Of a stretch of DNA of 12,983 bases, positions 1 through 6,708 are shown piece by piece. The notes below the pieces were generated by a model. That model was not told the DNA's origin. It did not search any database and saw only the letters and a list, made by a program, of their open reading frames with translations. The stretch's first letter is position 1; each line of letters starts with the position of its first letter. This DNA is from Nitrososphaerota archaeon (GTDB taxonomy: Archaea; Thermoproteota; EX4484-205; JAAOZO01): the NCBI GenBank assembly GCA_011605715.1, contig JAAOZO010000042.1:1-12983 (forward strand). The letters are read 5' to 3'. The position numbers and the translations under genes are program-made.

Positions 1-1
1 A

Positions 2-166
2 AACTGGACGTGGTCATTTAAAAATGAAGCTCAACATTTCGTTGATGCTATACTACGCGATGAAAACCCAAGAACTAACGGAAAAGATTCATTGAAGGAT
101 GTTATAGCTATGGAGGAAATTTACAGGTCATTCACAGAAGACAGAAAACGTATACTTGATTTTTAA
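2..166 (+). CDS. Gfo/Idh/MocA family oxidoreductase, C-terminal fragment
   Basis: An open frame enters from the left edge and ends at TAA 164-166, leaving 54 C-terminal residues. The segment has the usual end of Gfo/Idh/MocA NAD(P)-dependent sugar dehydrogenases: W-x-F followed by NEAQHFVDAI, then NP-R-T-NGKDSLKDV and a last helix with E-x-IYRSF. In this family that part closes the C-terminal alpha/beta domain that shapes the substrate pocket. The N-terminal Rossmann fold and the catalytic Lys/His lie outside the window, so neither substrate nor activity can be given. A sugar isomerase-like gene and a deacetylase-like gene lie a few kb downstream, which fits a carbohydrate-catabolism neighbourhood, but they are not in one operon with it. 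Family assignment rests on the tail only. Confidence 0.72.
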   Translation, partial: NWTWSFKNEAQHFVDAILRDENPRTNGKDSLKDVIAMEEIYRSFTEDRKRILDF

Positions 167-182
167 AAAAGATGATTTTTTT
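165..182. terminator. Bidirectional oligo-T terminator between convergent genes
   Basis: An A6 run (165-170) and a T7 run (176-182) are separated by GATGA, so both strands present an oligo-U tract just past a stop codon: 10 nt after the oxidoreductase on plus and about 40 nt after vapC on minus. Archaeal RNA polymerase commonly terminates at such U-tracts without a stable hairpin. The call is by position and composition only. Confidence 0.5.
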
Positions 183-223
183 AACCTAACATTCTTAGTT
201 AATTTTTATTTGTTCTTCACCAA

Positions 224-640
224 TTATGAGAGTAGCACAATGTTTAGTTTTTGATTTTTGAGTTTCTCATTTAAGTCTTCGTCAAAGCTTACAAGTTTGC
301 TGCTTGTATTTAATGCTAAAGTTACGTACAAAGAATCATAAACTGTAATTCCGTAACTTATAGCATTATCTATTGAATCTTCCAGTAAATCAGTCGACTT
401 ATATATTACTTCAGTGGTATTTAATATTAAGCTTTTTACTTCATCCCGTAGTACTTTATACTTATCTTCAGGTATTCTCGCGAACACGTAAACGTGCTTC
501 CAAAGAACATTGGCCACCTCTACAAAAGCTAAGTCCACAGTTACAAGGTTCGAATGTTTCAGTGTAAAGTTTTTTGCTTTCTCATAAAATTCATCTTTTA
601 CAATTATGCTTGCAAACACACTTGAATCAAGCACATACAT
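224..640 (-). CDS. vapC: VapC-type PIN-domain ribonuclease toxin
   Basis: A 138-residue PIN-domain protein of normal VapC length. The N-terminal beta strand carries the first acidic residue (YVLDSS, D5). The second is E41 in the FVEVANVLW helix. D102 in the YDSLYVTLA motif and D120 in VSFDEDL complete the usual four-acid Mg/Mn-binding site, so the nuclease centre looks intact. VapC toxins are endoribonucleases that cut tRNA, rRNA or mRNA when freed from their VapB partner; the target here cannot be read from sequence. Its ATG overlaps the TAA of the upstream vapB by one base (TAATG), giving translational coupling, and the pair is co-transcribed from the promoter near 891-898. It is convergent with the oxidoreductase tail. 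Confidence 0.9.
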   Translation of the reverse strand: MYVLDSSVFASIIVKDEFYEKAKNFTLKHSNLVTVDLAFVEVANVLWKHVYVFARIPEDKYKVLRDEVKSLILNTTEVIYKSTDLLEDSIDNAISYGITVYDSLYVTLALNTSSKLVSFDEDLNEKLKNQKLNIVLLS

Positions 641-864
641 TACTTTTTGTCCCTCATCTCTCTAACAGTTTTCCAAGCAGGCTCGTCGGTAACAGGTACA
701 TTAGATAAAACCTTATCTATCGTTTCAAGTGTTTTAGATAATTCAACCTCTTTAATTTTCTTCTCTATGAATTTTTCTATTTCTCTTCTCCAGTTAATTT
801 TAGTAACTTTCATCTTTTCTTTTAAGTCTTTCCTAATCCTAATGCTTAAAGTCGCGGTACCCAT
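640..864 (-). CDS. vapB: VapB-type antitoxin, partner of the PIN toxin
   Basis: A 74-residue basic and acidic protein directly upstream of vapC. The first residues (ATLSIRIRKDLKEKMK) form the beta strand plus helix seen in ribbon-helix-helix/CopG-like VapB proteins, which dimerise to bind a palindromic operator. A long charged helix (about residues 27-60) follows. The tail ends in DEPAWKTVREMRDKK, and the W-x2-VREMRD signature is common in archaeal VapB tails that insert into the toxin groove. The ATG at 864 abuts a perfect palindrome and lies about 30 bp from a TATA box, so the mRNA is probably leaderless and autoregulated. The exact antitoxin subclass is inferred. Confidence 0.85.
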   Translation of the reverse strand: MGTATLSIRIRKDLKEKMKVTKINWRREIEKFIEKKIKEVELSKTLETIDKVLSNVPVTDEPAWKTVREMRDKK

Positions 865-883
865 GTTTACATTAATGTAAACA
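864..883. promoter_or_regulatory. Perfect 20-bp palindrome, candidate VapBC operator
   Basis: The half-site TGTTTACATT is followed at once by its exact reverse complement AATGTAAACA, with no spacer. The palindrome starts on the first base of the vapB start codon and ends 8 bp before the TATA box, so it covers the predicted transcription start. A dimeric RHH-type VapB or VapBC complex bound here would block initiation, the usual conditional autorepression of toxin-antitoxin operons. The symmetry is seen directly; the protein bound is inferred. Confidence 0.7.
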
Positions 884-890
884 AATGTAG

Positions 891-903
891 TATATAAACT
901 TTG
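891..903 (-). promoter_or_regulatory. TATA box and BRE of vapBC
   Basis: On the minus strand TTTATATA (891-898) is preceded by a purine-rich BRE-like CAAAG. The TATA centre is about 30 bp from the vapB ATG at 864, which predicts initiation near 868 and an essentially leaderless transcript. Confidence 0.6.
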
Positions 904-1190
904 TGGACTTCAGTAATAAGAGTATTTGCTGAATTACAACTCTAAACAAAACAAGAACCCTAAGAGAAGTATTCCTAAAAGTTCGTCTCGTCTCACTAGG
1001 GTACGCTTTGCCCAGAAACTTTAAAATTAAGGCTTAAATTCAAATCTTAAAGCAAGAACTAGGTTTAAAGAAAGATTTAAAGAGTTTTAACGAACAAACT
1101 TAATAGGTTCCTGACTAGCAACTTAAGAGGAAGAAAAGACGTATAGAATGTTTTAAAAATTAATGTATTCTCTTAAACCTTTTAATAGAG

Positions 1191-1198
1191 TTTATTTA
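1191..1198 (+). promoter_or_regulatory. TATA-like box upstream of a small ORF
   Basis: TTTATTTA lies with its centre about 26 bp before the ATG at 1220, the spacing expected for a leaderless archaeal transcript. The background is very AT-rich, so chance is a real alternative. Confidence 0.3.
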
Positions 1199-1219
1199 AG
1201 TATAGTGCGCCTAGTAGTA

Positions 1220-1282
1220 ATGCAAAATCAAGCAACAAAAACTACAATTCTTTTATTCCTTGTCTTTTCGCTTGTTTTCTAG
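1220..1282 (+). CDS. Possible 20-residue hydrophobic small protein
   Basis: ATG 1220 to TAG 1280-1282 encodes 20 residues: a polar start (MQNQATKTT) followed by an uninterrupted hydrophobic run (ILLFLVFSLVF). This looks like a lone membrane segment or a signal peptide cut short. A TATA-like box at leaderless spacing precedes it. Past the TAG the same frame stays open for a further 19 codons, so a gene broken by an amber codon is an alternative. The T-rich composition alone favours such translations, so I hold this only weakly. No family is recognised. Confidence 0.2.
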   Translation: MQNQATKTTILLFLVFSLVF

Positions 1283-1500
1283 TTTCTATCTTACCTCCTT
1301 AATACTTCCTACAGAAATTTTGTAACCCTTGCCATGCTTTAATCACGAAGTTAAGCCGAGTTGTAAGTATGCTCTCTACTTGAGAAGCTTCGGTACTTAT
1401 GGATAAAACGTATTTTTATCATTATTACGCATTTATTTTCGTTAATTATTCCCTTGTTTTTTTACTCCTAGTTTAAAACGTAGGAAGTTTTACAAAGAAA

Positions 1501-1510
1501 GGTTTATAAC
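1501..1510 (+). promoter_or_regulatory. TATA box of the GAPN gene
   Basis: GGTTTATAAC preceded by a purine-rich GAAAG stretch (BRE-like). The centre is about 32 bp before the ATG at 1538, predicting initiation near 1531 and a leader of only a few bases; no Shine-Dalgarno motif is visible before the start. Confidence 0.55.
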
Positions 1511-1537
1511 GACGCAATAATTTTATCCTAAAACAGT

Positions 1538-3067
1538 ATGAGTACAAGAAAGTTAGAGTTTAAAAACAGGATATTTGAGAACACCTACGAAGTTATAGAT
1601 GATGTGTACATATTTAAAACGCTTTTACTTGGTAAGTGGGTAACTTCTTCCACGCTTAGACCAGTTTACTCACCTATCGATGGTAAGCTTATAGCTAAAA
1701 TTCCTCAATTAGCGTGGGAACAAATAGATAGTACTCTCGAAGAAACATACAAGGTTGGCAAATGGAGCATCAGAGAAACTCCAGGAGACAAAAGGTTAGC
1801 AATTGTTAATAAGATTGCTGACCTGATGGAAGAAACTAAAGAGGACTTCATAAAAGTTCTCGTAGAAAACTCAGGAAAGACTCGTAAGCAAGCAGAAGGT
1901 GAAGTACAAGTTAGTATAGATAGGATGAGGAGCGCAGAAATAGATGTAAGAAAAATTTTCGGAGAATATGTCCCAGGAGATTGGAGCAGTCATACTTTAG
2001 AAAGTGAAGGAATAGTAAGAAAAGAGCCCTATGGAGTAGTATTAGGAATAGTACCTTTCAATTATCCTCTCTTTGATACAGTCAATAAGTTTGTATATAG
2101 CATAATAGCAGGAAATGCATTCGTAGTTAAGCCTCCGTCTGCCGATCCTTTACCAGTCTTGCTATTTGCAAAACTAGTACAAGAAGCAGGGTTTCCAGAA
2201 AAGGCATTTTCAGTACTAACAATACCAGGTAAGGAAAGCGACAAGCTAGTTTCTGATAGAAGAATTAATGTTATAAGCTTTACAGGCAGTACAAACACAG
2301 GTATAAAAGTTCTCAGTATTGCTGGAGTAAAGCAGTTCATAATGGAAATGGGAGGAGGAAATCCTGCGATTGTCCTAAACGATGCAGACATAGACTTTAG
2401 TGCCAGTAAGATAGTGTTCGGAATTATAAGCTATAGTGGGCAGAGGTGTGATGCAATAAAACTCATTTTAGCAGAGAAAGTGATTTACGAGGAGTTAAAA
2501 AACAAGATAGTAAATGAACTTTCAAAAGTTAAACTTGGAAATCCATGGGAAGATGCGACCGACATGGGACCGTTAATAGAGCCCTCTTCCGTGGACGAGA
2601 TGATAGAAGCAATTGAAGACTCAAAGAAGCTTGGAGGGAAAATCATTTATGGAGGGAACAGACTAGGAAGCACTTACATTGAGCCCACTCTAATAGAAGT
2701 TGAAAACAAGGAGAAACTTTTCGAAATGAAAGCGTACAAAGAGGAAATATTTGCCCCAATAGCTTTAATCACTTACTTCGAAAAAGATGATGAAGCTATA
2801 GAGATAGCAAATAGAAGACGTTATGGATTAGATGCTGCAATTTTTGGTAAAAATATAGAGAGGCTAAGGAGGTATATGAGGAGACTTGAAGTAGGTGCAG
2901 TATATATTAACGATTATCCAAGGCATGGAATAGGATACTACCCGTTTGGAGGAAGAAAAGATTCTGGAATAGGTAGAGAAGGCATTGGATACAGCATAGA
3001 GTATGTGACTGCACTAAAAACTATCGTCTACAACTATAGAGGTAGAGGAATTTGGGAATACGTCTAA
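1538..3067 (+). CDS. gapN: Non-phosphorylating glyceraldehyde-3-phosphate dehydrogenase (GAPN)
   Basis: A 509-residue aldehyde dehydrogenase superfamily protein that closely resembles archaeal GAPN (Thermoproteus tenax type). It oxidises glyceraldehyde 3-phosphate irreversibly to 3-phosphoglycerate with NAD(P)+, without ATP formation, in the archaeal modified Embden-Meyerhof pathway. Visible landmarks: PFNYP with oxyanion-hole N175, coenzyme-binding VVKP (K198), FTGST (248-252), general base E270 in MEMGGGNP, catalytic C304 in SGQRCDAIK, EEIFAP (402-407) and PFGGRKDSG (469-477). The C-terminal RHGIGYYPFGG and the final YNYRG-GIWEY are also GAPN-like. Length is close to the family norm with a slightly longer N-terminus (about 10-15 residues). 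It is monocistronic, with its own TATA box. Other ALDH substrates are possible, but the match along the whole chain makes GAPN the best call. Confidence 0.93.
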   Translation: MSTRKLEFKNRIFENTYEVIDDVYIFKTLLLGKWVTSSTLRPVYSPIDGKLIAKIPQLAWEQIDSTLEETYKVGKWSIRETPGDKRLAIVNKIADLMEETKEDFIKVLVENSGKTRKQAEGEVQVSIDRMRSAEIDVRKIFGEYVPGDWSSHTLESEGIVRKEPYGVVLGIVPFNYPLFDTVNKFVYSIIAGNAFVVKPPSADPLPVLLFAKLVQEAGFPEKAFSVLTIPGKESDKLVSDRRINVISFTGSTNTGIKVLSIAGVKQFIMEMGGGNPAIVLNDADIDFSASKIVFGIISYSGQRCDAIKLILAEKVIYEELKNKIVNELSKVKLGNPWEDATDMGPLIEPSSVDEMIEAIEDSKKLGGKIIYGGNRLGSTYIEPTLIEVENKEKLFEMKAYKEEIFAPIALITYFEKDDEAIEIANRRRYGLDAAIFGKNIERLRRYMRRLEVGAVYINDYPRHGIGYYPFGGRKDSGIGREGIGYSIEYVTALKTIVYNYRGRGIWEYV

Positions 3068-3102
3068 AAATTATTGAAGTACGAACTCATTTAATAGGCT
3101 TC

Positions 3103-3174
3103 TTAAGAGATTCTAAAAGTAATGATAGCTCTCTTAAAGATAACTAAAAAGAGTTAGTTCAATTCTTTTAACTC
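3103..3174. repeat. Two inverted repeats 3' of gapN
   Basis: TTAAGAGA (3103-3110) pairs perfectly with TCTCTTAA (3130-3137) across a 19-nt loop. Just beyond, GAGTTA (3151-3156) pairs with TAACTC (3169-3174) across 12 nt. Both lie within 110 nt of the GAPN stop codon, between it and the convergent deacetylase gene. They could end or protect the gapN transcript. The stems are AU-rich and the function is a guess. Confidence 0.35.
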
Positions 3175-3315
3175 AATGTTATAAGCCCCTCTTCAGAGAA
3201 GCTTTCGTAATTTATTTTTCAGCTTTATAGGGTAACCTAAGACTACAAGAACACTTGTGACAAAAAGCAAAGAGAGTAAAGTTAAGTGCGAATCGGATTA
3301 AAGCTTCTTTTGCAG

Positions 3316-4743
3316 CTAAAAACTAGGCTTTGCTGGCTTAATAGTCCAAGTTTGCAGCTTAGCCAGTTCAACAAGATTCCAAGCTTCAAAGTTTTCAGGG
3401 AAGATTACCCATCTCCAGCTGTTCTTTACTCCCTCAGAACTTACATAACAGTAAGGCTCAAAAATGCCTTCAACAAGCTCAACGTATTTTGGAGACTCAT
3501 GATTATAAAGCTTGGTGTAAAGTCTTGCTCCAGAAGATAAGAAATCGACAGGACTAACTTTCGTATTACCAGCTTCAACAAAATCAGGAATTCTGCCGTT
3601 ACGCTCCATGAAAGCCTTAGTGTTGTAAGAAGCATTAAGAAAGTCCTCAAGCTTAACTGTTCTTAAGGCTTCAGAATTAAAAAGTTTATATGGACCGAGA
3701 AGATAAGCGTTCATAACTTTGTCAGGTAGTCTTCCATAAGTTTTGTAATCTGCTAAACTAGCAGTAATAAGCCAAAATATCTCAGAAGCAGATACGTATG
3801 TGTTACTTATCTCCCTAAAGGATATACTTCTAAGACTTGACGCTAGGGAGAATATTTCATCTTTACTGAATAACTTGCTTAGAGCATTATCTTTAAAAAT
3901 TCTGTGTAAGTCACTAGCAGTAACAACCTCAACGAAGGATTTTGATTTCACGTACTTTATAAATTTATCAAAATCAGAATAGCCTGCTTCAACCCAACTT
4001 TTAGGCTTTAGCTCAGGTGTTTTAAGTTTATCGAGAGGAGTATTTACTCCTTTAGAAAAGTTCACTGCATCCCAGAACTCTTTTGTTACAAGAGTACAAG
4101 GATGATTGTAGATGCTTATGATTCCCCAGCTTTCGTTTTTTACAATACGGTTGCACGCTTCGTCAAAAGCTCTTTCTGCCTCCTCTATGAAACCTTGAGT
4201 ACCAAGCTCGAAATTTAGTCCTATTACATCGCCCCTAGAGCCGGTTAAGTTAAGAACATTAAGTATGCCACAATACCAAAACGGATTTCCATTTAGGCCA
4301 ATGAAATCGCTGGAGTCTAAATACACTGGGATGTTAAGCTTTCTTAGAGCTAAGTATACTTGTGGAGCCCATGCTCCTCCTGGCTGGCCATAACATGAAG
4401 GACTTACTCCAAGAACTCTTCTAATGTCTTCTACTCCTTGACCCTCTCTTCTCAGAAATTCCAGAGCGCCGCTTTCAAAGTCCATGTCCTTTAAGTACTC
4501 AGCCACAGTAGGATGAACTGAGTGAAAGTTAGTATGGAACCCTATGTCGTGACCTTTAAGAGCATTTAAAACATCTTGTCTTTTTCTCTTTTCAAGAGTT
4601 CTAATTTTTTCCCCTACAAGTTTAAAAACTCCTCTTACGTTATTTAACTTAAGAATCTCTGCAAGCCTCTTTAGGGCATCATCACTTTCAGGAGTAACAA
4701 AATCTTCGCAGTCAAACCAAAAAATTACGAAAACTTTAGTCAA
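3316..4743 (-). CDS. Polysaccharide deacetylase-like protein with C-terminal PMBR-like repeats
   Basis: A 475-residue protein. Residues 1-280 form a NodB-type (CE4) polysaccharide deacetylase-like barrel: motif 1 is WFDCED (D11, D14, the D-x-ED variant), motif 2 is HTNFH (H70, H74) with the metal histidines after GHDIGF, and YGQPGGAW (118-125) sits where motif 3 is expected. CE4 enzymes use a metal to remove N- or O-acetyl groups from sugars. Residues 317-422 hold three similar units of V-x3-[DE]-[IF]-[FL] then [GE]-[RS]-x-P-[DK]-x-V, resembling pseudomurein-binding repeats. No signal peptide or membrane segment is seen, so it is probably cytoplasmic and the substrate is unknown. The start is TTG at 4743: an in-frame TAG lies a few codons upstream and motif 1 lies at residue 11, leaving no room for a later start. 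It is divergent from the sugar isomerase gene. Confidence 0.82.
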   Translation of the reverse strand: MTKVFVIFWFDCEDFVTPESDDALKRLAEILKLNNVRGVFKLVGEKIRTLEKRKRQDVLNALKGHDIGFHTNFHSVHPTVAEYLKDMDFESGALEFLRREGQGVEDIRRVLGVSPSCYGQPGGAWAPQVYLALRKLNIPVYLDSSDFIGLNGNPFWYCGILNVLNLTGSRGDVIGLNFELGTQGFIEEAERAFDEACNRIVKNESWGIISIYNHPCTLVTKEFWDAVNFSKGVNTPLDKLKTPELKPKSWVEAGYSDFDKFIKYVKSKSFVEVVTASDLHRIFKDNALSKLFSKDEIFSLASSLRSISFREISNTYVSASEIFWLITASLADYKTYGRLPDKVMNAYLLGPYKLFNSEALRTVKLEDFLNASYNTKAFMERNGRIPDFVEAGNTKVSPVDFLSSGARLYTKLYNHESPKYVELVEGIFEPYCYVSSEGVKNSWRWVIFPENFEAWNLVELAKLQTWTIKPAKPSF

Positions 4744-4776
4744 GAGAGATGCACTCTAAAACAATCCTTGATGAAA

Positions 4777-4785
4777 CTTTATAAG
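4777..4785 (-). promoter_or_regulatory. TATA box of the deacetylase-like gene
   Basis: The minus strand reads CTTATAAAG, with its centre about 38 bp before the TTG start at 4743. That predicts initiation near 4755 and a leader of about 12 nt. It is back to back with the promoter of the sugar isomerase gene. Confidence 0.5.
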
Positions 4786-4837
4786 TTTTTTCTAAGAGAA
4801 GAATATGCTTACGTTAAGAAGCAAAAACCTCGTAATG

Positions 4838-4847
4838 TTTTTAAATA
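4838..4847 (+). promoter_or_regulatory. TATA box of the sugar isomerase gene
   Basis: TTTTTAAATA has its centre about 33 bp before the ATG at 4875, predicting initiation near 4869 and an almost leaderless mRNA. No Shine-Dalgarno motif precedes the start. Confidence 0.5.
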
Positions 4848-4874
4848 AGGGTTCAACATGAACTACGACGAAAA

Positions 4875-5642
4875 ATGAACAAAATAAAAGTTGCAGTTCA
4901 GCTGTACTCAATTAGAGAAGATTGCGCAAAAGACTTTCGTAAAGCTCTGGAAGCAGTAGCAAACATGGGCTACGATGGCGTTGAATTTGCAGGTTTCTAT
5001 GGATGGAAAGCTGACGACCTAAGAGATCTTCTAGAGGACTTAGGTTTAGAAGTAGCAGGCGCGCATATAGGAGTTGACACGCTCATGGGAGAAGAGTTGA
5101 GAAAAACAGTTGAGTTTCATAAAGCCTTAGGCAACAAGAACTTAATAGTTCCAGGACTACCAGAGAACATGAGGAACAGCAAAGAAGCTTGGCTTAAAAC
5201 TGCTAGGCTGTTCAACGAGATTTCTAAAAAAGTTAGTTCTGAAGGACTAAGAGTAGGATACCACAACCATACTGTAGAGTTCCAAAAATTCAACGGAGAA
5301 ACTGCTTTTGACTTATTCTTCAAAAATACAAACCAAGAAGTTATAATGCAACTTGACGTAGGTCACGTAATGCGTGCAGGACTAAGTGCAAACGATGTCC
5401 TAGAAATTATAAAGCGTTATCCTGGAAGATTAAAGACTATACATCTTAAGGAGTATTCAACTATGGATAAAAATGCACTCATAGGCGAGGGAGAAATCAA
5501 ATGGAAAGAACTCTTTAAGTTATGTGAAACTGTTGGTGGTACGGAATGGTATATAGTTGAACAGGAAACTTATAAATACTCACCAATGGAGTGCATAAGA
5601 ATTGACCTAGAAAAACTGAGAAGGATGCTTGAAGAAACTTAA
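4875..5642 (+). CDS. Sugar phosphate isomerase/epimerase (AP-endonuclease-2-like TIM barrel)
   Basis: A 255-residue member of the xylose isomerase-like TIM-barrel superfamily, which includes IolE, YcjR and hydroxypyruvate isomerase-type proteins. It opens with the first strand VAVQLYSIRED and then NMGYDGVEFAGFYG. The metal site is visible: E135 in HNHTVEF, D161 and H164 in LDVGHV, H190 in IHLKEY, and E229/E231 in the last strand YIVEQE. GEGEI at 204-208 is the loop common in this family. Such enzymes isomerise or epimerise keto-sugars or inositol derivatives using a divalent metal; the substrate cannot be told from sequence. Length is normal for a stand-alone enzyme and no export signal is seen. 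It is expressed divergently from the deacetylase-like gene, which with the oxidoreductase tail at the left edge hints at a carbohydrate-handling locus. Confidence 0.85.
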   Translation: MNKIKVAVQLYSIREDCAKDFRKALEAVANMGYDGVEFAGFYGWKADDLRDLLEDLGLEVAGAHIGVDTLMGEELRKTVEFHKALGNKNLIVPGLPENMRNSKEAWLKTARLFNEISKKVSSEGLRVGYHNHTVEFQKFNGETAFDLFFKNTNQEVIMQLDVGHVMRAGLSANDVLEIIKRYPGRLKTIHLKEYSTMDKNALIGEGEIKWKELFKLCETVGGTEWYIVEQETYKYSPMECIRIDLEKLRRMLEET

Positions 5643-5681
5643 AAATTTCTAAAATTAATTTAAAGCCTTAAGTTATTTATA

Positions 5682-5687
5682 TTTTTT
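5682..5687 (+). terminator. Oligo-T terminator after the sugar isomerase gene
   Basis: T6 about 40 nt past the stop codon, at the junction with the convergent phoU gene. On the minus strand T5 (5641-5645) would serve phoU in the same way. Confidence 0.35.
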
Positions 5688-6708
5688 ATTGAACTTTTAT
5701 ATTCATTGTGGCTTCAGCTATGTCTGCACTATACTCTGCAACTCTCTTTATACTTTCTACAACTAACCTTAAGTCAACAGCAAACTTTATATCTTTACAT
5801 GAACTTACAATTTTATTTACTACAGTCTCATTTAACTCTTCGATCTCTTTGAGTTTTGAGAAAGGATAATCAATAGTAATTTCTGACTTTTGTAAGGCTC
5901 TAACAGAATATTCGAACAATTCTAATGACTTAGAATACATGCTTAAGGTTAGTTCGATAACATTAGATTGAGCAGAGCTACTAATTGTATTTATTACCCT
6001 AGAGATGCTTACAGCGTGGTCTGCAACTCGTTCTATGCTTTTTATTGCAATTATGTAGCTGAAACTGTCTGTTATTCTTAGCATACCAAGAGCTTCAAGA
6101 AAAGAAGGGTCACGTATGGCTTTGTTAAGTTGCCGGACTATGAAAAAGTATAAACGATCCACTTCATCATCTCTTTTTTCCATTAGATCGTAAGTGACGT
6201 TGCTACTTTTATCCCTTAGACTCCTTAATAAGTCAACGTGCATTGACATTGCGAGTATACTTATTCTATCAGTAAGTTTCTTTAGTGAGAAATCTGAGTT
6301 CTTAAGTAAACATTGTACTACTACTTCATCTGGTGATTCTTCTATTATTTCAGTTCCAATGAGCTTCTTAATTATTTTTTCTTTTAGTTCCATTTTGTAT
6401 GTAGCATTTTTGTCTTTTAAGCTTATACGAAACATATCATAACCAATTAAATAGTTTGAGATTATATTCCTGAATAGATCGTCAATACTTTCAAACTGCG
6501 AGGCATCTAAAGAAATAAAATACGACTCTTTAGAAGTTTTTCTTTTATGAAGAGAAACCAGTAGTGAAGAGCTTAGCAGAGGCTTAATTTCTATCAAGTC
6601 TCCTTTTTTTAGTTTTAGAGTCTTAACCCACCATTTCGGCAAAGAAACGACGAAAGTTCCTTTTCCAGTAATTTGAACTTTTCTTATTTCCGTCTCTGAA
6701 TATGCCAT
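5686..6708 (-). CDS. phoU: PhoU-family phosphate uptake regulator with N-terminal AbrB domain
   Basis: A 340-residue protein from ATG 6708. The open frame extends 64 codons further (to 6900), but that part overlaps pstS, has low-complexity Thr/Phe-rich sequence and lies upstream of the predicted promoter, so I reject it. Residues 1-50 form an AbrB/SpoVT swapped-hairpin DNA-binding domain (IRKVQITGKGTFVVSLPKWW, then LKLKKGDLIEIKP). The rest is helical, with two PhoU-like segments that carry the family signature (SIERVADHAVSISRVI and its repeat SIKRVAEYSADIAEA); the E/D-x3-D pattern binds metal in PhoU. PhoU proteins restrain phosphate import and signalling through the Pst transporter, and the archaeal AbrB-PhoU fusion is thought to regulate transcription directly. 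It is divergent from pstSCAB, its likely target, and has its own TATA box at leaderless spacing. Confidence 0.9.
   Translation of the reverse strand: MAYSETEIRKVQITGKGTFVVSLPKWWVKTLKLKKGDLIEIKPLLSSSLLVSLHKRKTSKESYFISLDASQFESIDDLFRNIISNYLIGYDMFRISLKDKNATYKMELKEKIIKKLIGTEIIEESPDEVVVQCLLKNSDFSLKKLTDRISILAMSMHVDLLRSLRDKSSNVTYDLMEKRDDEVDRLYFFIVRQLNKAIRDPSFLEALGMLRITDSFSYIIAIKSIERVADHAVSISRVINTISSSAQSNVIELTLSMYSKSLELFEYSVRALQKSEITIDYPFSKLKEIEELNETVVNKIVSSCKDIKFAVDLRLVVESIKRVAEYSADIAEATMNIKVQ

Larger units (their letters stand above)
901..1537. other. Gene-poor interval between vapBC and gapN
   Basis: About 640 bp without a convincing gene. The left half holds a short, more GC-rich patch around 985-1015 that can be read on the minus strand as a hydrophobic 20-residue peptide (GTG 996 to TAA 934). 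The right half holds a 20-residue hydrophobic ORF on the plus strand (1220-1282). From about 1230 to 1480 the plus strand is T-rich, which alone yields Phe/Leu/Ile-rich translations between stops. No tRNA, box C/D motif pair, IS end or array was recognised. The interval may contain an unrecognised ncRNA or a decayed membrane-protein gene, but nothing in it is firm. Confidence 0.5.

Noticed and set aside
647..880. Plus-strand open frame of 77 codons opposite vapB.
   Set aside because: It is the antisense shadow of vapB; its Ser/Leu/Phe-rich translation matches no pattern and it has no promoter or ribosome binding site.
1361..1400. A tRNA-like or hairpin structure around GCCGAG and TTCGGT.
   Set aside because: The stem is at most five pairs with mismatches, and no T-loop, anticodon arm or acceptor stem can be drawn.
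901..1537. Search for a CRISPR array, insertion-sequence ends or a box C/D RNA in the gene-poor gap.
   Set aside because: No repeated unit, no paired terminal inverted repeats with target duplication, and no RTGATGA/CTGA pair in the right order were found.
4858..4878. A six-codon upstream ORF whose TGA overlaps the ATG of the sugar isomerase gene (ATGA), suggesting translational attenuation.
   Set aside because: The TATA box at 4838-4847 puts the transcription start near 4869, downstream of this ATG, so the uORF would not be on the mRNA.
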